Positions 1-10,297 of a DNA stretch of 64,000 bases are shown in pieces; position 1 is the stretch's first letter; each line of letters begins with the position of its first letter. A model generated the notes under the pieces. It was given only the letters and a program-made list of their open reading frames with translations, ran no database searches and was not told the DNA's origin. The DNA comes from Nostoc sp. FACHB-280 (GTDB lineage Bacteria; Cyanobacteriota; Cyanobacteriia; Cyanobacteriales; Nostocaceae): assembly GCF_014697615.1 (NCBI RefSeq), contig NZ_JACJSD010000037.1, forward strand, positions 1-64,000, given 5' to 3'. Made by a program: the position numbers and the translations under genes.

Positions 1-127
1 GGAAGGCGCAGGGGAATAGTAATATTCCTGACCAACCTACAAACACGAAGCGATCGCGCTTTAACCAGTCGTCTAGTACGTCAAACCACCCTCTTCTACT
101 TGGGGCGCGTCCAACTGCGATGGTCAT
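1..127 (-). CDS. psbD: photosystem II D2 protein, N-terminal part (runs off the left edge)
   Basis: Translating the minus strand from the ATG at 127 gives 42 residues beginning [20 protein letters not shown] and continuing through [22 protein letters not shown]. This is the unmistakable N-terminus of the D2 reaction-centre protein: a cytoplasmic N-terminal segment leading into the first transmembrane helix. D2 pairs with D1 in the thylakoid membrane and carries the QA plastoquinone site and half of the P680 cofactors. A GGAG ribosome-binding site lies about 10 bases upstream of the ATG (139-142 on the plus strand). The rest of the gene is outside the window. Family identity is certain; which psbD copy this is cannot be told. 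Confidence 0.97.
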   Translation of the reverse strand, partial: MTIAVGRAPSRRGWFDVLDDWLKRDRFVFVGWSGILLFPCAF

Positions 128-522
128 GAGAGTGAAACTCCAAATATCTTATAAGTACTGTTCTGCCTTTAGTCTGACTGTTAACAGCCGACCTCATGCA
201 GAAAATTAACTGGGTTGTCAATCCAATTTACAATTTTTTACTGACTCTAATAATTCTAGGTAAAAATTGTTAATTTTTCCAGGGTATTCTCAGTAAAATT
301 TAATCTTTTGGGGAAGAGTGAGTGGTGATTAGGGAGTCAGGAGTGGGGTTTGAGGAGATTTTTGACTTTCTAAACAACTCTCATTTAATACCGACGATAG
401 GCAGTGCGCTGCCTACTATAGATGAAAAAAACATTTTTCCCCACTTACTACTCCCTACTACTCCCCAATCCCTCATTCTTGGACGCTAAAATGAGTCCAC
501 AGATATGTTTGATTAATCCTAA
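128..522. other. intergenic region between psbD and the UPF0367 gene
   Basis: This 395-base gap must hold the psbD promoter and leader (minus strand) and the promoter of the UPF0367 gene (plus strand). A TTGACA hexamer sits on the minus strand at 221-216, but no good -10 box lies 17 bases from it, so no promoter is called. The right part (about 430-480) is a low-complexity stretch rich in CCCTACTACTCCCC-type sequence that is common in intergenic DNA of this genus. No small ORF or RNA was recognised. Confidence 0.5.
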
Positions 523-795
523 ATGTTTACCATTGACATAAGCGTAAGAAACACTGCTTTCCCCATATCAGTTCAACGTAAGTCAACAGAAGATGCTGAG
601 GCTGTCTATCAACTCATTTTGGCAGCAATGCGTTCTGGCAATCCTGATATTGTGGAACTCAAGTGTGAAGGTAAGACAGAGAAAAAAATCGCTGTTCGTG
701 CTAGTGAAATTTCTGGGGTACAGATTATTCAGAAAGATGGTGTTAGCACTAGCAGTGGCAGACCACCTGGCTTTTTTGCCTTAGCAGGCGAGTAA
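523..795 (+). CDS. UPF0367 family protein
   Basis: A 90-residue protein with no membrane segment or signal peptide, starting MFTIDISVRNTAFPISVQRK and ending with the sequence GRPPGFFALAGE. These are typical of the short cyanobacterial UPF0367 family, whose function is unknown. It lies 9 bases upstream of an ABC ATPase gene in the same direction, so the two are probably co-transcribed. The start is the first ATG of the frame, and the length matches the family as I know it. Confidence 0.85.
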   Translation: MFTIDISVRNTAFPISVQRKSTEDAEAVYQLILAAMRSGNPDIVELKCEGKTEKKIAVRASEISGVQIIQKDGVSTSSGRPPGFFALAGE

Positions 796-804
796 GGTGT
801 AGCA

Positions 805-1482
805 ATGGCGGAAGTGGGCATTCAAGTCAAAGACTTAAATTTCAATTGGCCTAGTGGTGAGGCGGCTATCAAGTCTTGTTCTCTAGCGGTTCCCAAAGGT
901 GAATTTTGGATGCTTTTGGGTACGAATGGCAGTGGCAAATCAACTCTACTCCGACTCTTGGCGGGGCTGTTACAGCCTCAATCTGGTGAAATTGGTGTTT
1001 TACCTCCTGTCGGTTTTGTGTTCCAAAATCCTGATCATCAATTAGTTATGCCAACGGTGGGTGCAGATGTGGCTTTTGGACTAGTGGAAGAAAAATTGCC
1101 GCCTGCTATGGTGAGAGCAAGGGTTGAAGAAGCTTTAGGGGCGGTGAATTTGCTGCAACTGCAATTACGCCCGATATATGCTTTGAGTGGGGGACAAAAA
1201 CAGCGTGTGGCGATTGCTGGTGCGATCGCTCGTTGTTGTGAAGTCTTATTATTAGATGAACCCACAGCTTTACTTGACCCTGATAGCCAATTAGATTTAG
1301 TGGCTGGTGTCCACCGTCTCGTCAAAAGTCGCGGTATTACAGCCTTGTGGGTAACTCACCGTCTTGATGAGTTGAATTACTGTGACGGGGCTTTTTTACT
1401 CGATAAAGGTTCTTTAGTTGATTGGGGTGAACCTCAACGCCTCAAACAACGATTGATGAAAGTGAATGATGAATCACCTTAA
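805..1482 (+). CDS. ABC transporter ATP-binding protein, ECF/CbiO type
   Basis: A 225-residue ABC ATPase with all core motifs in order: Walker A GTNGSGKST (about residue 40), Q-loop FQNPDHQLV, signature LSGGQKQR, Walker B VLLLDEPTALLD and switch histidine in VTHRLDEL. The FQNPDHQ Q-loop is characteristic of ATPases of energy-coupling-factor and cobalt-type (CbiO) importers. It should supply ATP hydrolysis to a vitamin or metal importer at the membrane. No membrane or substrate-binding subunit is encoded nearby, so the substrate cannot be named. It follows the UPF0367 gene by 9 bases. Confidence 0.88.
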   Translation: MAEVGIQVKDLNFNWPSGEAAIKSCSLAVPKGEFWMLLGTNGSGKSTLLRLLAGLLQPQSGEIGVLPPVGFVFQNPDHQLVMPTVGADVAFGLVEEKLPPAMVRARVEEALGAVNLLQLQLRPIYALSGGQKQRVAIAGAIARCCEVLLLDEPTALLDPDSQLDLVAGVHRLVKSRGITALWVTHRLDELNYCDGAFLLDKGSLVDWGEPQRLKQRLMKVNDESP

Positions 1483-1802
1483 ATGCTCAACCTAATTCAT
1501 CAATAATTTTTAACATCTCCAACGCGCCTCATTAAAGGCGCGTTTACATTTGCAGGCAATTAGTATAGCAAGCAAAAGGTAGACAAAATGCTTGCAAATA
1601 AAGGGTTTCTTACCTCTAAATTGATTTAAGTAATTCTCTTTTTTGGTAACTGACTTCTGAAATTGACAACTTTTTGGAGATAAATTTTGCAATCTCTTTG
1701 CATTATTTGGTCTTTTGTAACATAGTGTTACAGCGAATGCTTCAATTACTATAAAAGTTATGAATGGATTGTGTTAACTCTAGAAAATTGTGATTAAAAA
1801 CC
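1483..1802. other. intergenic region between the ABC ATPase and NYN genes
   Basis: A 320-base gap. Its left part contains the hairpin listed separately at 1521-1544. The remainder is AT-rich and presumably carries the promoter of the NYN-domain gene. No further gene or RNA was recognised. Confidence 0.5.
1521..1544. terminator. hairpin, probable terminator
   Basis: AACGCGCC (1521-1528) and GGCGCGTT (1537-1544) form a perfect 8-bp stem with an 8-base loop, 39 bases after the ABC ATPase stop codon. Only a short T run follows, so it is a weak intrinsic terminator or a 3' processing hairpin for the UPF0367-ABC transcript. Confidence 0.6.
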
Positions 1803-2354
1803 ATGCCCCGTTCCTCAGTCCCAGCCGTTCTGTTGGTGGACGGTTACAACATAATTGGCGCTTGGCCTTGTCTGAAAAAAACCCGTGATAGTGCTGGTTT
1901 AGAAGCATCACGTTGGGAACTGGTCGAAGCCATGATCGGTTACAGTGCTTTTCATGGTTACGAAACTCAAATAGTTTTCGATGCTCAATATCATAACGCC
2001 TCTAGCAATAAAGAAGTGATTACAGAGTTAGTTTCTGTTCACTACACTGATTTTGGGCAAACAGCAGATACTTACATCGAAAAAATTTGTGCTTCCTTGC
2101 GATCGCAGATAACTGCATCTCGAATTTCGCGGATGATTGTGGCTACCTCAGACAGAGCGCAACAATTAGTAGTACAAGGATACGGGGCGGAATGGTTATC
2201 AGCACAACAACTGTGTAGTGCTGTTGAAACCACAGTTTGCCGAGTCCGTCAAAAATATCAAACTCGCAAAAAATCTAACAGTAGGTTTTTGGCTAGTGCC
2301 ATTGATGATAAAGCGCGGCAGAAATTGGCTGCATTGCGTATGGGATTACAGTAA
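1803..2354 (+). CDS. NYN domain-containing protein, YacP/Rae1-like endoribonuclease
   Basis: A 183-residue protein. The N-terminal VLLVDGYNIIGAWP motif supplies the first acidic residue of a PIN-like NYN nuclease fold. Later acidic positions appear in IVFDAQYH (around residue 60), TADTYIEK (around 95) and MIVATSDRAQQ (around 120). This order matches the YacP/Rae1 family (former DUF901), members of which cleave mRNA in the ribosomal A site in Bacillus. The family assignment is firm; ribosome-dependent cleavage in cyanobacteria is an inference. It is followed by tRNA-Asn on the same strand. Confidence 0.85.
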   Translation: MPRSSVPAVLLVDGYNIIGAWPCLKKTRDSAGLEASRWELVEAMIGYSAFHGYETQIVFDAQYHNASSNKEVITELVSVHYTDFGQTADTYIEKICASLRSQITASRISRMIVATSDRAQQLVVQGYGAEWLSAQQLCSAVETTVCRVRQKYQTRKKSNSRFLASAIDDKARQKLAALRMGLQ

Positions 2355-2499
2355 CGCACCATCCATAAGTCTCTAATCTTCCTGAAGGAAGGGTTGTTGA
2401 CGACAATATTGGACAAAATGAGACTTTAGAAAAATTTAGGAAAAGTACTTGCCATTTCTGAGTGATTACGCTACTATTAGAAATTGTGAGCGACAGCGT

Positions 2500-2571
<72 letters not shown>

Positions 2572-2597
2572 TTTTAAAAAATTATGAAGGGTAAAGT

Positions 2598-3803
2598 ATG
2601 AAGTGTGAAGAGTTAGGTTTCAAACTTCAATCTTCATCTTACCAAGAGCTTTGGACACTTGACCCTAGTGTAGTTTTTCTTAATCATGGTTCTTATGGTG
2701 CTTGTCCAAAAGCGGTGTTGGCAGTGCAGCAGAGTTTGCGATCGCAGTTGGAACAAGACCCAGTAAATTTTTTTGGCAGAAAGTGGGAACCTTTATTAGA
2801 CAATGCTCGCAGCCAGTTAGCAGCTTTTATTCATGCTGATATCCAAGATTTAGTATTTGTCCCGAATGCGACAACTGGCGTAAATTCAGTGTTGCGTTCT
2901 TTGCATTTTGCCCCCGATGACGAAATTCTGACAACCAACCACGAATACAACGCTTGTCGTAATGCTTTAAACTTTATTGCTAGTCGGACGGGAGCGCGGG
3001 TAGTTGTAGCGCAAATTCCTTTTCCTGTAGAGTCGCCACAACAAATAATTGCCGCCGTATTAGAGCAAGTTTCGCCTAAAACTCGTTTAGCATTACTAGA
3101 CCATATAACTAGCCAGACAGGGTTAATCTTCCCTATAGCGCAGCTAGTCAAGGAATTACAGGCACGGGGTGTTGAGACATTAATTGATGGCGCTCATGCA
3201 CCAGGAATGATTTCTTTAAACATGCAAGAAATTGGGGCAACTTACTATAGTGGGAACTGTCATAAATGGCTTTCTGCACCCAAAGGAGCCGCATTTTTGT
3301 ATGTGCGGCGGGATAAACAAGCAGAAATTCATCCCCTGACAATTAGCCACGGTGCTAATTCTCCACGCACAGATAAAAGCCGCTTTCAGTTGGAATTTGA
3401 CTGGATGGGTACAGATGATCCCACAGCTTATATGTGCGTACCCGAAGCGATCGCATTTATGGGTTCGTTGTTACCTGGTGGTTGGAGAGAATTAATGCAG
3501 CGCAACAATCAGCTAGTTATCCAAGCCAGACAGTTACTTTGCACAACCCTACAAGTACAACCACCTTGTCCGGTAGAGATGATTGGTGCAATGGCTGTTG
3601 TACCAATGCCTGTGTGTTTGGCAAATCAAAGTCATATTTGGCTACATGATGAATTGTTGGATCAATTTGGTATTCAAGTACAAGTGGTTCCTTGGAGTGA
3701 ATCACCAGGAATACTCATCAGGATTTCTGCACAGATTTACAATACTTTAGAGCAGTATGAGTATTTGGCAACAGCTCTAAAGTATTGTCTGAAACAAAGT
3801 TAG
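2598..3803 (+). CDS. aminotransferase class V-fold PLP-dependent enzyme (isopenicillin-N-epimerase-like)
   Basis: A 401-residue fold-type I PLP enzyme. Seen are the N-terminal VFLNHGSYGACPKAV motif, the cofactor-binding LIDGAHAPGM (Asp that pairs with the pyridine nitrogen) and SGNCHKWLSAPKGAAFLYV with the Schiff-base lysine. These place it in class V, the cysteine desulfurase/isopenicillin-N epimerase-like subgroup. The substrate is not determinable from sequence; no biosynthetic neighbours are present. It starts 26 bases after the tRNA. A slightly later start is possible because the first 12 residues precede the conserved part. Confidence 0.85.
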   Translation: MKCEELGFKLQSSSYQELWTLDPSVVFLNHGSYGACPKAVLAVQQSLRSQLEQDPVNFFGRKWEPLLDNARSQLAAFIHADIQDLVFVPNATTGVNSVLRSLHFAPDDEILTTNHEYNACRNALNFIASRTGARVVVAQIPFPVESPQQIIAAVLEQVSPKTRLALLDHITSQTGLIFPIAQLVKELQARGVETLIDGAHAPGMISLNMQEIGATYYSGNCHKWLSAPKGAAFLYVRRDKQAEIHPLTISHGANSPRTDKSRFQLEFDWMGTDDPTAYMCVPEAIAFMGSLLPGGWRELMQRNNQLVIQARQLLCTTLQVQPPCPVEMIGAMAVVPMPVCLANQSHIWLHDELLDQFGIQVQVVPWSESPGILIRISAQIYNTLEQYEYLATALKYCLKQS

Positions 3804-3860
3804 TTTTGGATCTTGGCAAGCAAAATCAAATTAGTAAATTAAATTTACTAATTAACTTGA

Positions 3861-4361
3861 TTATCTACCGAGGTACTGACTAGCCAAGCGAATCGCGTCA
3901 GCAATGTCAACATCGCCATCTTTATCTGCATCTAAAAAAGCATTTAACACAGAATTACTACCACTCGATTGGAGAAAATTCAGCACTACTGGCACTATTG
4001 AAGGTAGTAATTGTTGAATAGTCCCAGCATCTAAACCAGTACGTTGAGCAACCGCCTCAGCCACTTGCTGCTGCATCACCCCAGAAAACAACGAATCTAC
4101 AGCTTGGGGATTAGGAGAAGTACCAGCATATTGGTTTACCAAAGCTTGGACTTCACCTTCGCCGTCGGTAGCTTGCTTTTCTTGTAAAGAAGAGCGGACA
4201 TAATTGCCCACAATTCCCAAAACAGATTGGATTGTCGAGGCATCGGCACCAGTGCGATCGCTCAGTTGTTGTACAGTGTTGATAATTCCTCCGAGTTGAC
4301 CCAAGCTGCCTTGTTGATTGGGATTAGTCACAGCACCGAGAATTTGGTCAAACAGTCCCAT
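3861..4361 (-). CDS. DUF937 domain-containing protein
   Basis: A 166-residue protein starting MGLFDQILGAVTNPNQ. It is rich in Gly, Gln and Ala helices, with the duplicated 'Q..A.R.G.D..T.Q..L..I.P.V' pattern seen in the DUF937/YidB-like group. The C-terminus carries DADKDGDVDIAD, which resembles a single EF-hand calcium loop (D-x-D-x-D-G). There is no signal peptide. The function is unknown; the calcium-binding idea is only an inference from the loop. It is convergent with the aminotransferase gene. Confidence 0.8.
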   Translation of the reverse strand: MGLFDQILGAVTNPNQQGSLGQLGGIINTVQQLSDRTGADASTIQSVLGIVGNYVRSSLQEKQATDGEGEVQALVNQYAGTSPNPQAVDSLFSGVMQQQVAEAVAQRTGLDAGTIQQLLPSIVPVVLNFLQSSGSNSVLNAFLDADKDGDVDIADAIRLASQYLGR

Positions 4362-4584
4362 AAATTTTTTCTCCCAAATTAATATTTGTGCAGGTTAACT
4401 GAACTGTATCCGATTAACAACCTGTCTGAAGAATTACAGCCGTATGTGGCTGGTTTAACCGCAGGTAGAAGAACTTAACAAATGAAATCAGTAATATCAG
4501 GACAGTATAGCTAAAGGGTAGGTATAGATTTTATCTTACCTGCTGCAAATTTTGCTTTGTTGGTGATTGGGGCAAGCAGCAATT

Positions 4585-5433
4585 ATGCGTTGGCAATTAG
4601 GTCGTCGGAGTACAAATGTTGAAGATAGACGGGGAATGCGCGTTTCAGCACCCGTCGTTGGCGGTGGAATTGGCGCACTGCTGCTATCGTTATTGGTGGC
4701 GCTATTGGGTGGTGATCCCAGAGTAATTTTAGAACAGAATAACCCACCTAGCGATCGCCAAGCCCCAGAATCACCCCAGACACCAGCCAAAGACCAAATG
4801 GCTGATTTTGTCTCCGTAGTGCTGGCTGATACAGAAGATACTTGGAGTGAAATATTTCAACAAAGTGGTGAAAGATATGTTGAGCCGAAGTTAGTTTTAT
4901 ATTCCGATGCAGTAGAATCTGCCTGTGGGTTTGCGCGTTCGGCAGTGGGGCCATTTTACTGCCCACAAGACCAAAAAGTATATATTGACTTGAGCTTTTA
5001 CCGCGATTTAAAAAACCGCTACAATGCACCAGGAGACTTTGCCCAAGCTTATGTAATTGCCCATGAAGTTGGACATCATATCCAGAATTTGCTGGGAATT
5101 TCCGCGCAAGTGCGATCGCTACAACAACGAGCCGATGAGGTAGAAGCAAATCAATTATCTGTGCGTCAGGAACTCCAAGCAGATTGTTTTGCAGGAGTTT
5201 GGGCAAATCACGCCCAGCGATCGCGCCAAATTCTTGAAACTGGTGATGTAGAAGAAGCCTTAAATGCTGCTAGTAGTATTGGAGATGATCGCTTGCAGAA
5301 GCAAGCTAGGGGTTATGTAGTCCCAGAAACTTTTACTCATGGCAGTTCTACCCAACGGGTACGCTGGTTTCAGCAAGGTATTCAAACAGGCGATCCACAA
5401 GAATGTAATACTTTTAAAGCAGCTAATCCTTAG
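4585..5433 (+). CDS. neutral zinc metallopeptidase, YpfJ type
   Basis: A 282-residue protein. A single hydrophobic segment lies near the N-terminus (VVGGGIGALLLSLLVALLGG, about residues 21-40), followed by an extracytoplasmic domain with the zincin motif AHEVGHHIQNLLG. A second conserved block QELQADCFAGVWANH supplies the third metal ligand region. This matches the putative neutral zinc metallopeptidase (YpfJ) family. I start at the ATG at 4585 (MRWQLGRRS); an upstream TTG at 4567 adds six residues that do not look conserved. The substrate is unknown. Confidence 0.87.
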   Translation: MRWQLGRRSTNVEDRRGMRVSAPVVGGGIGALLLSLLVALLGGDPRVILEQNNPPSDRQAPESPQTPAKDQMADFVSVVLADTEDTWSEIFQQSGERYVEPKLVLYSDAVESACGFARSAVGPFYCPQDQKVYIDLSFYRDLKNRYNAPGDFAQAYVIAHEVGHHIQNLLGISAQVRSLQQRADEVEANQLSVRQELQADCFAGVWANHAQRSRQILETGDVEEALNAASSIGDDRLQKQARGYVVPETFTHGSSTQRVRWFQQGIQTGDPQECNTFKAANP

Positions 5434-5615
5434 AAATTACAAAACTTGGCATCGATCACATTAATAGAAAACTACTAAAGTCAAGTGTTGAAATCTAGGT
5501 CAAAAACCGTACTTCAACCGAAATTTCTTTTCTCTATAAATCCCCTAGACTAGAATGAAAGTATAAGCATCACTATAAGCTGCTGAGTGTCAGTACTCAG
5601 TTAAAGATAAGCAAC

Positions 5616-5939
5616 ATGGGATTCTTTGATTCTGAGATAGTGCAGCAAGAAGCAAAAGAGCTTTTTGAAGATTACCAAGCCTTAATCAAACTTGGTAACA
5701 ATTATGGCAAGTTTGACCGTGAAGGCAAAAAAATGTTTATTGAACAAATGGAAGCCATGATGGATCGCTATCGCATCTTTATGAAGCGATTCGAGCTATC
5801 AGAGGATTTCATGGCACAAATGACAGTAGAACAATTAAAAACTCAGCTTGGTCAGTTTGGCATCACTCCTCAACAGATGTTTGATCAAATGCACTTCACT
5901 TTAGAACGGATGAAAGCCGAACTGGAAAAACAACCCTAA
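5616..5939 (+). CDS. DUF1825 family protein
   Basis: A 107-residue, highly charged, helical protein (MGFFDSEIVQQEAKELFEDY..., YRIFMKRFELSEDFMAQM) with no membrane segment. It matches the cyanobacterial DUF1825 family of unknown function. The ATG at 5616 is the only sensible start. An inverted repeat directly after the stop (5940-5977) ends the transcription unit. Confidence 0.8.
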   Translation: MGFFDSEIVQQEAKELFEDYQALIKLGNNYGKFDREGKKMFIEQMEAMMDRYRIFMKRFELSEDFMAQMTVEQLKTQLGQFGITPQQMFDQMHFTLERMKAELEKQP

Positions 5940-5977
5940 AGATTTTGGATTTTGGATTAATTAAAAATCCAAAATCT
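5940..5977. terminator. inverted repeat after the DUF1825 gene
   Basis: AGATTTTGGAT (5940-5950) and ATCCAAAATCT (5967-5977) pair perfectly over 11 bp, starting at the last base of the DUF1825 stop codon. A direct repeat of GATTTTGGATTTTGGATT overlaps the left arm. It could act as a bidirectional terminator between this gene and the convergent penicillin-binding protein gene. Confidence 0.55.
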
Positions 5978-6094
5978 CAAATCTCAAGCTAGTACAGTCG
6001 GCGTAAATAAACAGACCATCTGGAATTGCTAACAGGCTGGTGGTATGATGATTCTTTCTTTTTCCTTTTAACTTTTTACCTTTGCCTTGTTGTA

Positions 6095-8017
6095 CTAGTT
6101 TCCCTTTGGACGAGGGAATTGGGAAGGCGGCTTAAAGTTTTCTACTGGTACACCTTTCAGTGCTTTAGTCATAAAATCTCTCCAGATGGGAGCTACCATA
6201 ACACCACCGGTAGCACCATGAGCTAATTGTTTGTTATCGTCTCTACCTACCCAAACAGCAGTAGTTAACTGGGGTACAGTACCGACAAACCAGATATCTT
6301 TTTCGGAAGATGTGGTTCCTGTTTTGCCAGCCGCAGGGCGATCGATGGCTGCATTTTTTCCAGTACCTTCGGTAATTACTGAGCGCATAGTATCGATAAT
6401 CGCCGCCGATGCCCAAGGGTCAAGTACTAACTGAGGCTTAGGTGTATTATCTAGCAATACATTACCACTACTATCAGTAATCCGGGCAATAATTGTTGGC
6501 GGAGATTGCCAACCGTAGTTAGCAAAAGTAGCATAAGCACTAGTCATTTCCAAAGGTGTCACACCAATAGCACCTAAAGGCAATGAAGTTACAGGTTCCA
6601 TTGGACTCATAATTCCCAAAGTCCGACAAGTTTCGATCACTTTGGACATACCCACAGCTTTACCAATCTTGATTACAGGAATATTCCGCGATACAGATAA
6701 AGCCTTGCGAATAGACATCGCCCCACCAAAGCTACCATCATAGTTTCTGGGATAATACCAACCATTGCCATCACGGTAACTAACTGGTGAGTCATCTACT
6801 GTTGAGTCTGGTGAATATTTTCCAGTGGCAAAGGCCGTATAGTAAACAAATGGTTTAAAAGAAGAACCTGGTTGACGTTGTGCTTGAGTGGCGCGGTTAA
6901 ACTCACTCACTTTGGGATCTACACCACCCACCAACGCTTTAATAAAATGGGTACGCGGATCAATGGCTACCAAAGCAATTTGGTTTTTATACAACCCTTG
7001 GCTTAAAAGAGTTTGATGCCATTTTTTAACAGTATCTTCTGCCATCATTTGGAATTTAGCATCAACTGTCGTTTGGACGCGCATCCCGCCTTTGAGTAAT
7101 GCGTCACGCCCAAACTTTTTCGCTAATTCCTGGGATACAGTATTAGAAACATAGGGTAAGGCGCTACCTTGGAAAGACCTGATTCTACCAAGTTTAATTT
7201 CTTGCTTTAACGCATCATCATATTCTTGCTGGGTGATCCATTTCAAATCCAGCATCCGCCCTAGCACTTCTTTTTGCTTTTGTTTTGCCAGTTTCATACT
7301 AGCAAAGGGGCTAAATTCCTCTGGGGCTTGAATTAAACCCGCCATCATAGCCGACTCTCCCAAGGTGAGGGTTTCGGCGGACTTATCAAAGTAACTGCGG
7401 GCGGCTGTTTGAACACCGTAATTATTGTGACCCCAATACACTTGATTGAGGTACATTTCTAAAATTTGGTCTTTGGTAAGAATTTGTTCTAAACGAATTG
7501 CTAAGACAGCTTCAGCTAATTTCCGAGTAATGGCGCGTTTTTGCGACAAAAACAAGTTTTTCACCAACTGCATGGTGATGGTAGAACCACCTTCTTTAAC
7601 ACCACCTGCAACGGCGTTAACTACAATGGCACGCCCAATACCTGTAGGATTAATCCCGTGGTGATAGTAGAAATGTCCATCTTCACTGGCGAGTACAGCG
7701 CGTTTTAAATTAGGTGAAATTCTATCTAATGGTACAACTTCTCGGTTAGCTTCTCCGTGGACGCTGGCCAGGAGTTTCCCTTTAATGTCATAAATATAAG
7801 TTGTTTCTGAGGGCAAAAAGTTACGCAGTTGTCTGACATCGGGCAAATTGCGGAAACTAATCGCTAAACCTACCAGCCCTCCAGCTACAATAGAGCTTGT
7901 CAGCATGGTGATAGATAACAAAGTACCGCCAGTTATCTGACCAACGCCCTTTAAGAACTCAAAACCAGGTGAAGGCCGACGTTGTGGCTGCTTATTTTCA
8001 AGAGTCCTAGACGACAC
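6095..8017 (-). CDS. class A penicillin-binding protein (PBP1A family, transglycosylase/transpeptidase)
   Basis: A 640-residue bifunctional peptidoglycan synthase. It has a short cytoplasmic tail, one transmembrane helix (about residues 28-55), and a GT51 glycosyltransferase domain with [12 protein letters not shown] (catalytic Glu) and [16 protein letters not shown]. The transpeptidase domain has [10 protein letters not shown] (SxxK serine), SRN and KTGTT motifs. Length and motif order are normal for the family. It acts in the periplasm, polymerising and cross-linking glycan strands. It is divergent from tyrS across 174 bases that must hold both promoters. Confidence 0.93.
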   Translation of the reverse strand: MSSRTLENKQPQRRPSPGFEFLKGVGQITGGTLLSITMLTSSIVAGGLVGLAISFRNLPDVRQLRNFLPSETTYIYDIKGKLLASVHGEANREVVPLDRISPNLKRAVLASEDGHFYYHHGINPTGIGRAIVVNAVAGGVKEGGSTITMQLVKNLFLSQKRAITRKLAEAVLAIRLEQILTKDQILEMYLNQVYWGHNNYGVQTAARSYFDKSAETLTLGESAMMAGLIQAPEEFSPFASMKLAKQKQKEVLGRMLDLKWITQQEYDDALKQEIKLGRIRSFQGSALPYVSNTVSQELAKKFGRDALLKGGMRVQTTVDAKFQMMAEDTVKKWHQTLLSQGLYKNQIALVAIDPRTHFIKALVGGVDPKVSEFNRATQAQRQPGSSFKPFVYYTAFATGKYSPDSTVDDSPVSYRDGNGWYYPRNYDGSFGGAMSIRKALSVSRNIPVIKIGKAVGMSKVIETCRTLGIMSPMEPVTSLPLGAIGVTPLEMTSAYATFANYGWQSPPTIIARITDSSGNVLLDNTPKPQLVLDPWASAAIIDTMRSVITEGTGKNAAIDRPAAGKTGTTSSEKDIWFVGTVPQLTTAVWVGRDDNKQLAHGATGGVMVAPIWRDFMTKALKGVPVENFKPPSQFPRPKGN

Positions 8018-8191
8018 GGTGATATCACTTCCTCACTTGTATATTTAACTGTAATTCATCGAAATGCAGCAAGGTGGTTAATTTTTTGCAATTATATTAG
8101 TTTGGCAGATGAAAAAACGGACAAATTGCCAGTGAATGTAACCAACCTAACTTCTCAAATAAAAAGTGTAGTTAATAGCGAATCTCCTATT

Positions 8192-9388
8192 ATGGCGCAA
8201 GATTTTTCTTGGCTGCATCGTGGAATAGTAGAAGTATTCCCCCAACCGACTGATATTAATAGCGAAATTGAAAGTTTAGAACAGCGTCTAGCAAATAGTA
8301 ACAGACCTTTGAGGGTGAAATTGGGAATCGACCCTACGGGTGCTGATATTCACTTTGGTCATAGCATACCAGTTAGAAAACTGCGAGCGTTTCAAGATGC
8401 TGGTCATACGGCAGTCCTGATTATTGGTGATTTTACGGCTCGCATTGGTGATCCGACTGGGAAATCTGAGGTGCGTCGCCAGCTAACAGAGGCTGATGTG
8501 GCGCAAAATGCCCAGACTTACTTAGACCAAGTGCGTCCTATTTTGGATTTTGACACACCAGGACGGTTAGAGGTGCGTTATAACTCCGAATGGCTTTCCC
8601 AGCTTAATTTAGGAAAGATTTTGGAGTTGCTGTCTACGATGACGGTGGGACAGATGTTAGCCAAGGAAGGGTTTGCTGAACGTTATAAAAAAGAGAATCC
8701 AATTTTCTTGCATGAGTTCCTTTATCCGTTGATGCAAGGCTATGATTCTGTTGCTGTTGAGGCTGATGTAGAACTTGGGGGAACTGACCAAAAGTTTAAC
8801 ATTGCTGTGGGAAGAGATTTACAACGTCATTTTGGACAGAAGCCACAATTTGGTGTGCTGTTACCAATTTTAATTGGGACAGATGGTGTACAGAAAATGT
8901 CGAAGTCTCTGGGCAATTATGTTGGGTTGTCGGAACACCCAGGACAAAAATATCAGAAGTTACAAGGGGTTCCTGATAATTTGCTGGCACAGTATTTTGA
9001 ACTACTGACAGATTTACCTTTAGATAAATTGCCCGAAAACCCGCGCGATCGCCAGATGCTTTTAGCTTGGGAAGTAGTTAAACAATACCACGGCGAACAA
9101 GCTGCAAATGAAGCGAAAGAAGCAGCAAAAAGTGGTGGTAAGGAAGGTGCTGTTCCGGAATTTTCCCTTGCTAATGTACCGCAGTTTCCGGCAAAGTTAG
9201 CTTTTATACTGGGTGCTTGTGGCTTGTGTAAAAGTACAGGCGAAGGACGGCGGAAAATTCAAGAAGGTGGTGTACGCTTGGATGGCGATCGCATTACCGA
9301 TGTTGATACCACTTTTGCCGAACCTAGTGAATTACACGGACGAGTGTTGCAAGTGGGTAAGAACAAGTTTGTGCGTTTAGTTCCGTAG
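8192..9388 (+). CDS. tyrS: tyrosine--tRNA ligase
   Basis: A 398-residue class I aminoacyl-tRNA synthetase charging tRNA-Tyr. The HIGH-type motif appears as HFGHS, KMSKS as KMSKSLG, and the tyrosine-binding region as GGTDQKFNI. The C-terminal S4 RNA-binding domain is [16 protein letters not shown]. The HFGH version and overall length fit the TyrZ-like branch. The open frame extends upstream to a TTG at 7982, but that extra part is unconserved and would run into the divergent PBP gene, so I use the ATG at 8192 (MAQDFSWL). pyrF follows 47 bases later. Confidence 0.95.
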   Translation: MAQDFSWLHRGIVEVFPQPTDINSEIESLEQRLANSNRPLRVKLGIDPTGADIHFGHSIPVRKLRAFQDAGHTAVLIIGDFTARIGDPTGKSEVRRQLTEADVAQNAQTYLDQVRPILDFDTPGRLEVRYNSEWLSQLNLGKILELLSTMTVGQMLAKEGFAERYKKENPIFLHEFLYPLMQGYDSVAVEADVELGGTDQKFNIAVGRDLQRHFGQKPQFGVLLPILIGTDGVQKMSKSLGNYVGLSEHPGQKYQKLQGVPDNLLAQYFELLTDLPLDKLPENPRDRQMLLAWEVVKQYHGEQAANEAKEAAKSGGKEGAVPEFSLANVPQFPAKLAFILGACGLCKSTGEGRRKIQEGGVRLDGDRITDVDTTFAEPSELHGRVLQVGKNKFVRLVP

Positions 9389-9435
9389 ATTGAGGGGACA
9401 AGGGAGACAAGGTAGACAAGGGGGATGTGGGAGTG

Positions 9436-10146
9436 ATGGGTAATGACAAAATCATAGTGGCTTTGGATGTGCCGGATTTGGAGGGTGCGATCGCTTTAAT
9501 TGACAAGCTAGAATCAGTTAGTTTCTGGAAGGTTGGGTTAGAGTTGTTTACCAGCACTGGGCCGAAAATTTTAGAAATCTTAAAGTCTCGGCAAAAGCGC
9601 ATCTTCCTAGATTTAAAGTTTCACGATATTCCGAATACTGTGGCTGGGGCTTGTCGCAGTGCGGCGCGTTATGGGGTAGATTTGTTGACAATTCATGCAA
9701 CAGCAGGTAAGGATGCCCTGAAAGCCGCTACTGAAGCAGCCGAAACAGGTGCAGCCCAAGCAGGTGTGAAACCGCCCAAATTAATTGCTATTACCCTGTT
9801 GACGAGTATTTCGGCGCGACAATTGGCATTTGATTTAAAAATTCCCCTAGAGTTGCCCGAATTTGCCCTAGAAATGGCATTAATGGCGCAAGAATCAGGC
9901 TTAGATGGTGCAGTATGTTCACCCCAAGAAGTGGCACAATTGCGCCAAACCTGTGGGGATGAGTTTTTACTGGTTTGTCCGGGGGTGCGTCCAACTTGGG
10001 CTGATAAAGGAGATCAAAAGCGATCGCTCACACCTTCCCAAGCCATTCAAGCTGGTGCAAACTATTTAGTAATTGGTCGTCCTATCACTGCTGCGGCTGA
10101 TCCTGAGTTAGCTTGGAAGCGAATTTCTGAGGAATTGAATTACTAG
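9436..10146 (+). CDS. pyrF: orotidine 5'-phosphate decarboxylase
   Basis: A 236-residue (beta/alpha)8 enzyme that decarboxylates OMP to UMP, the last step of pyrimidine synthesis. Seen are [10 protein letters not shown] at the N-terminus, the catalytic [13 protein letters not shown] (the D-x-K-x-x-D charge network) and the phosphate-binding LVIGRPIT near the C-terminus. The ATG at 9436 ([11 protein letters not shown]) is preferred over a GTG at 9427. The gap to tyrS contains a purine-rich, repetitive GACAAGG stretch (about 9397-9423). The two genes are likely co-transcribed. Confidence 0.95.
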   Translation: MGNDKIIVALDVPDLEGAIALIDKLESVSFWKVGLELFTSTGPKILEILKSRQKRIFLDLKFHDIPNTVAGACRSAARYGVDLLTIHATAGKDALKAATEAAETGAAQAGVKPPKLIAITLLTSISARQLAFDLKIPLELPEFALEMALMAQESGLDGAVCSPQEVAQLRQTCGDEFLLVCPGVRPTWADKGDQKRSLTPSQAIQAGANYLVIGRPITAAADPELAWKRISEELNY

Positions 10147-10197
10147 GGGCTAGTAAAAGTATTGGCTTGTCTAAACTAAAGTACTGTATCAACATAA

Positions 10198-10234
10198 CTC
10201 TTGTGGGACGGGCTAGAAGCCCATCCCACAAGAG
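10198..10234. repeat. palindromic intergenic repeat (GTGGG...GCCC family)
   Basis: CTCTTGTGGGACGGGCT (10198-10214) pairs with AGCCCATCCCACAAGAG (10218-10234) with one mismatch and a 3-base loop. A relative is at 25045-25075. It lies after pyrF, so it may also terminate that transcript. Confidence 0.75.
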
Positions 10235-10297
10235 ATTTTAATGCAACATTTGAGTCTGGTCGCGCTACTACAATTTAAGATTTACTTACACACAAAT

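Noticed and set aside
216-221. TTGACA on the minus strand as the psbD -35 box
   Set aside because: No acceptable -10 hexamer at 16-18 bases, so the promoter cannot be placed.
7982-8191. N-terminal extension of tyrS from a TTG start
   Set aside because: The 70 extra residues are not TyrRS-like and would overlap the divergent PBP gene; the ATG at 8192 gives the normal N-terminus.
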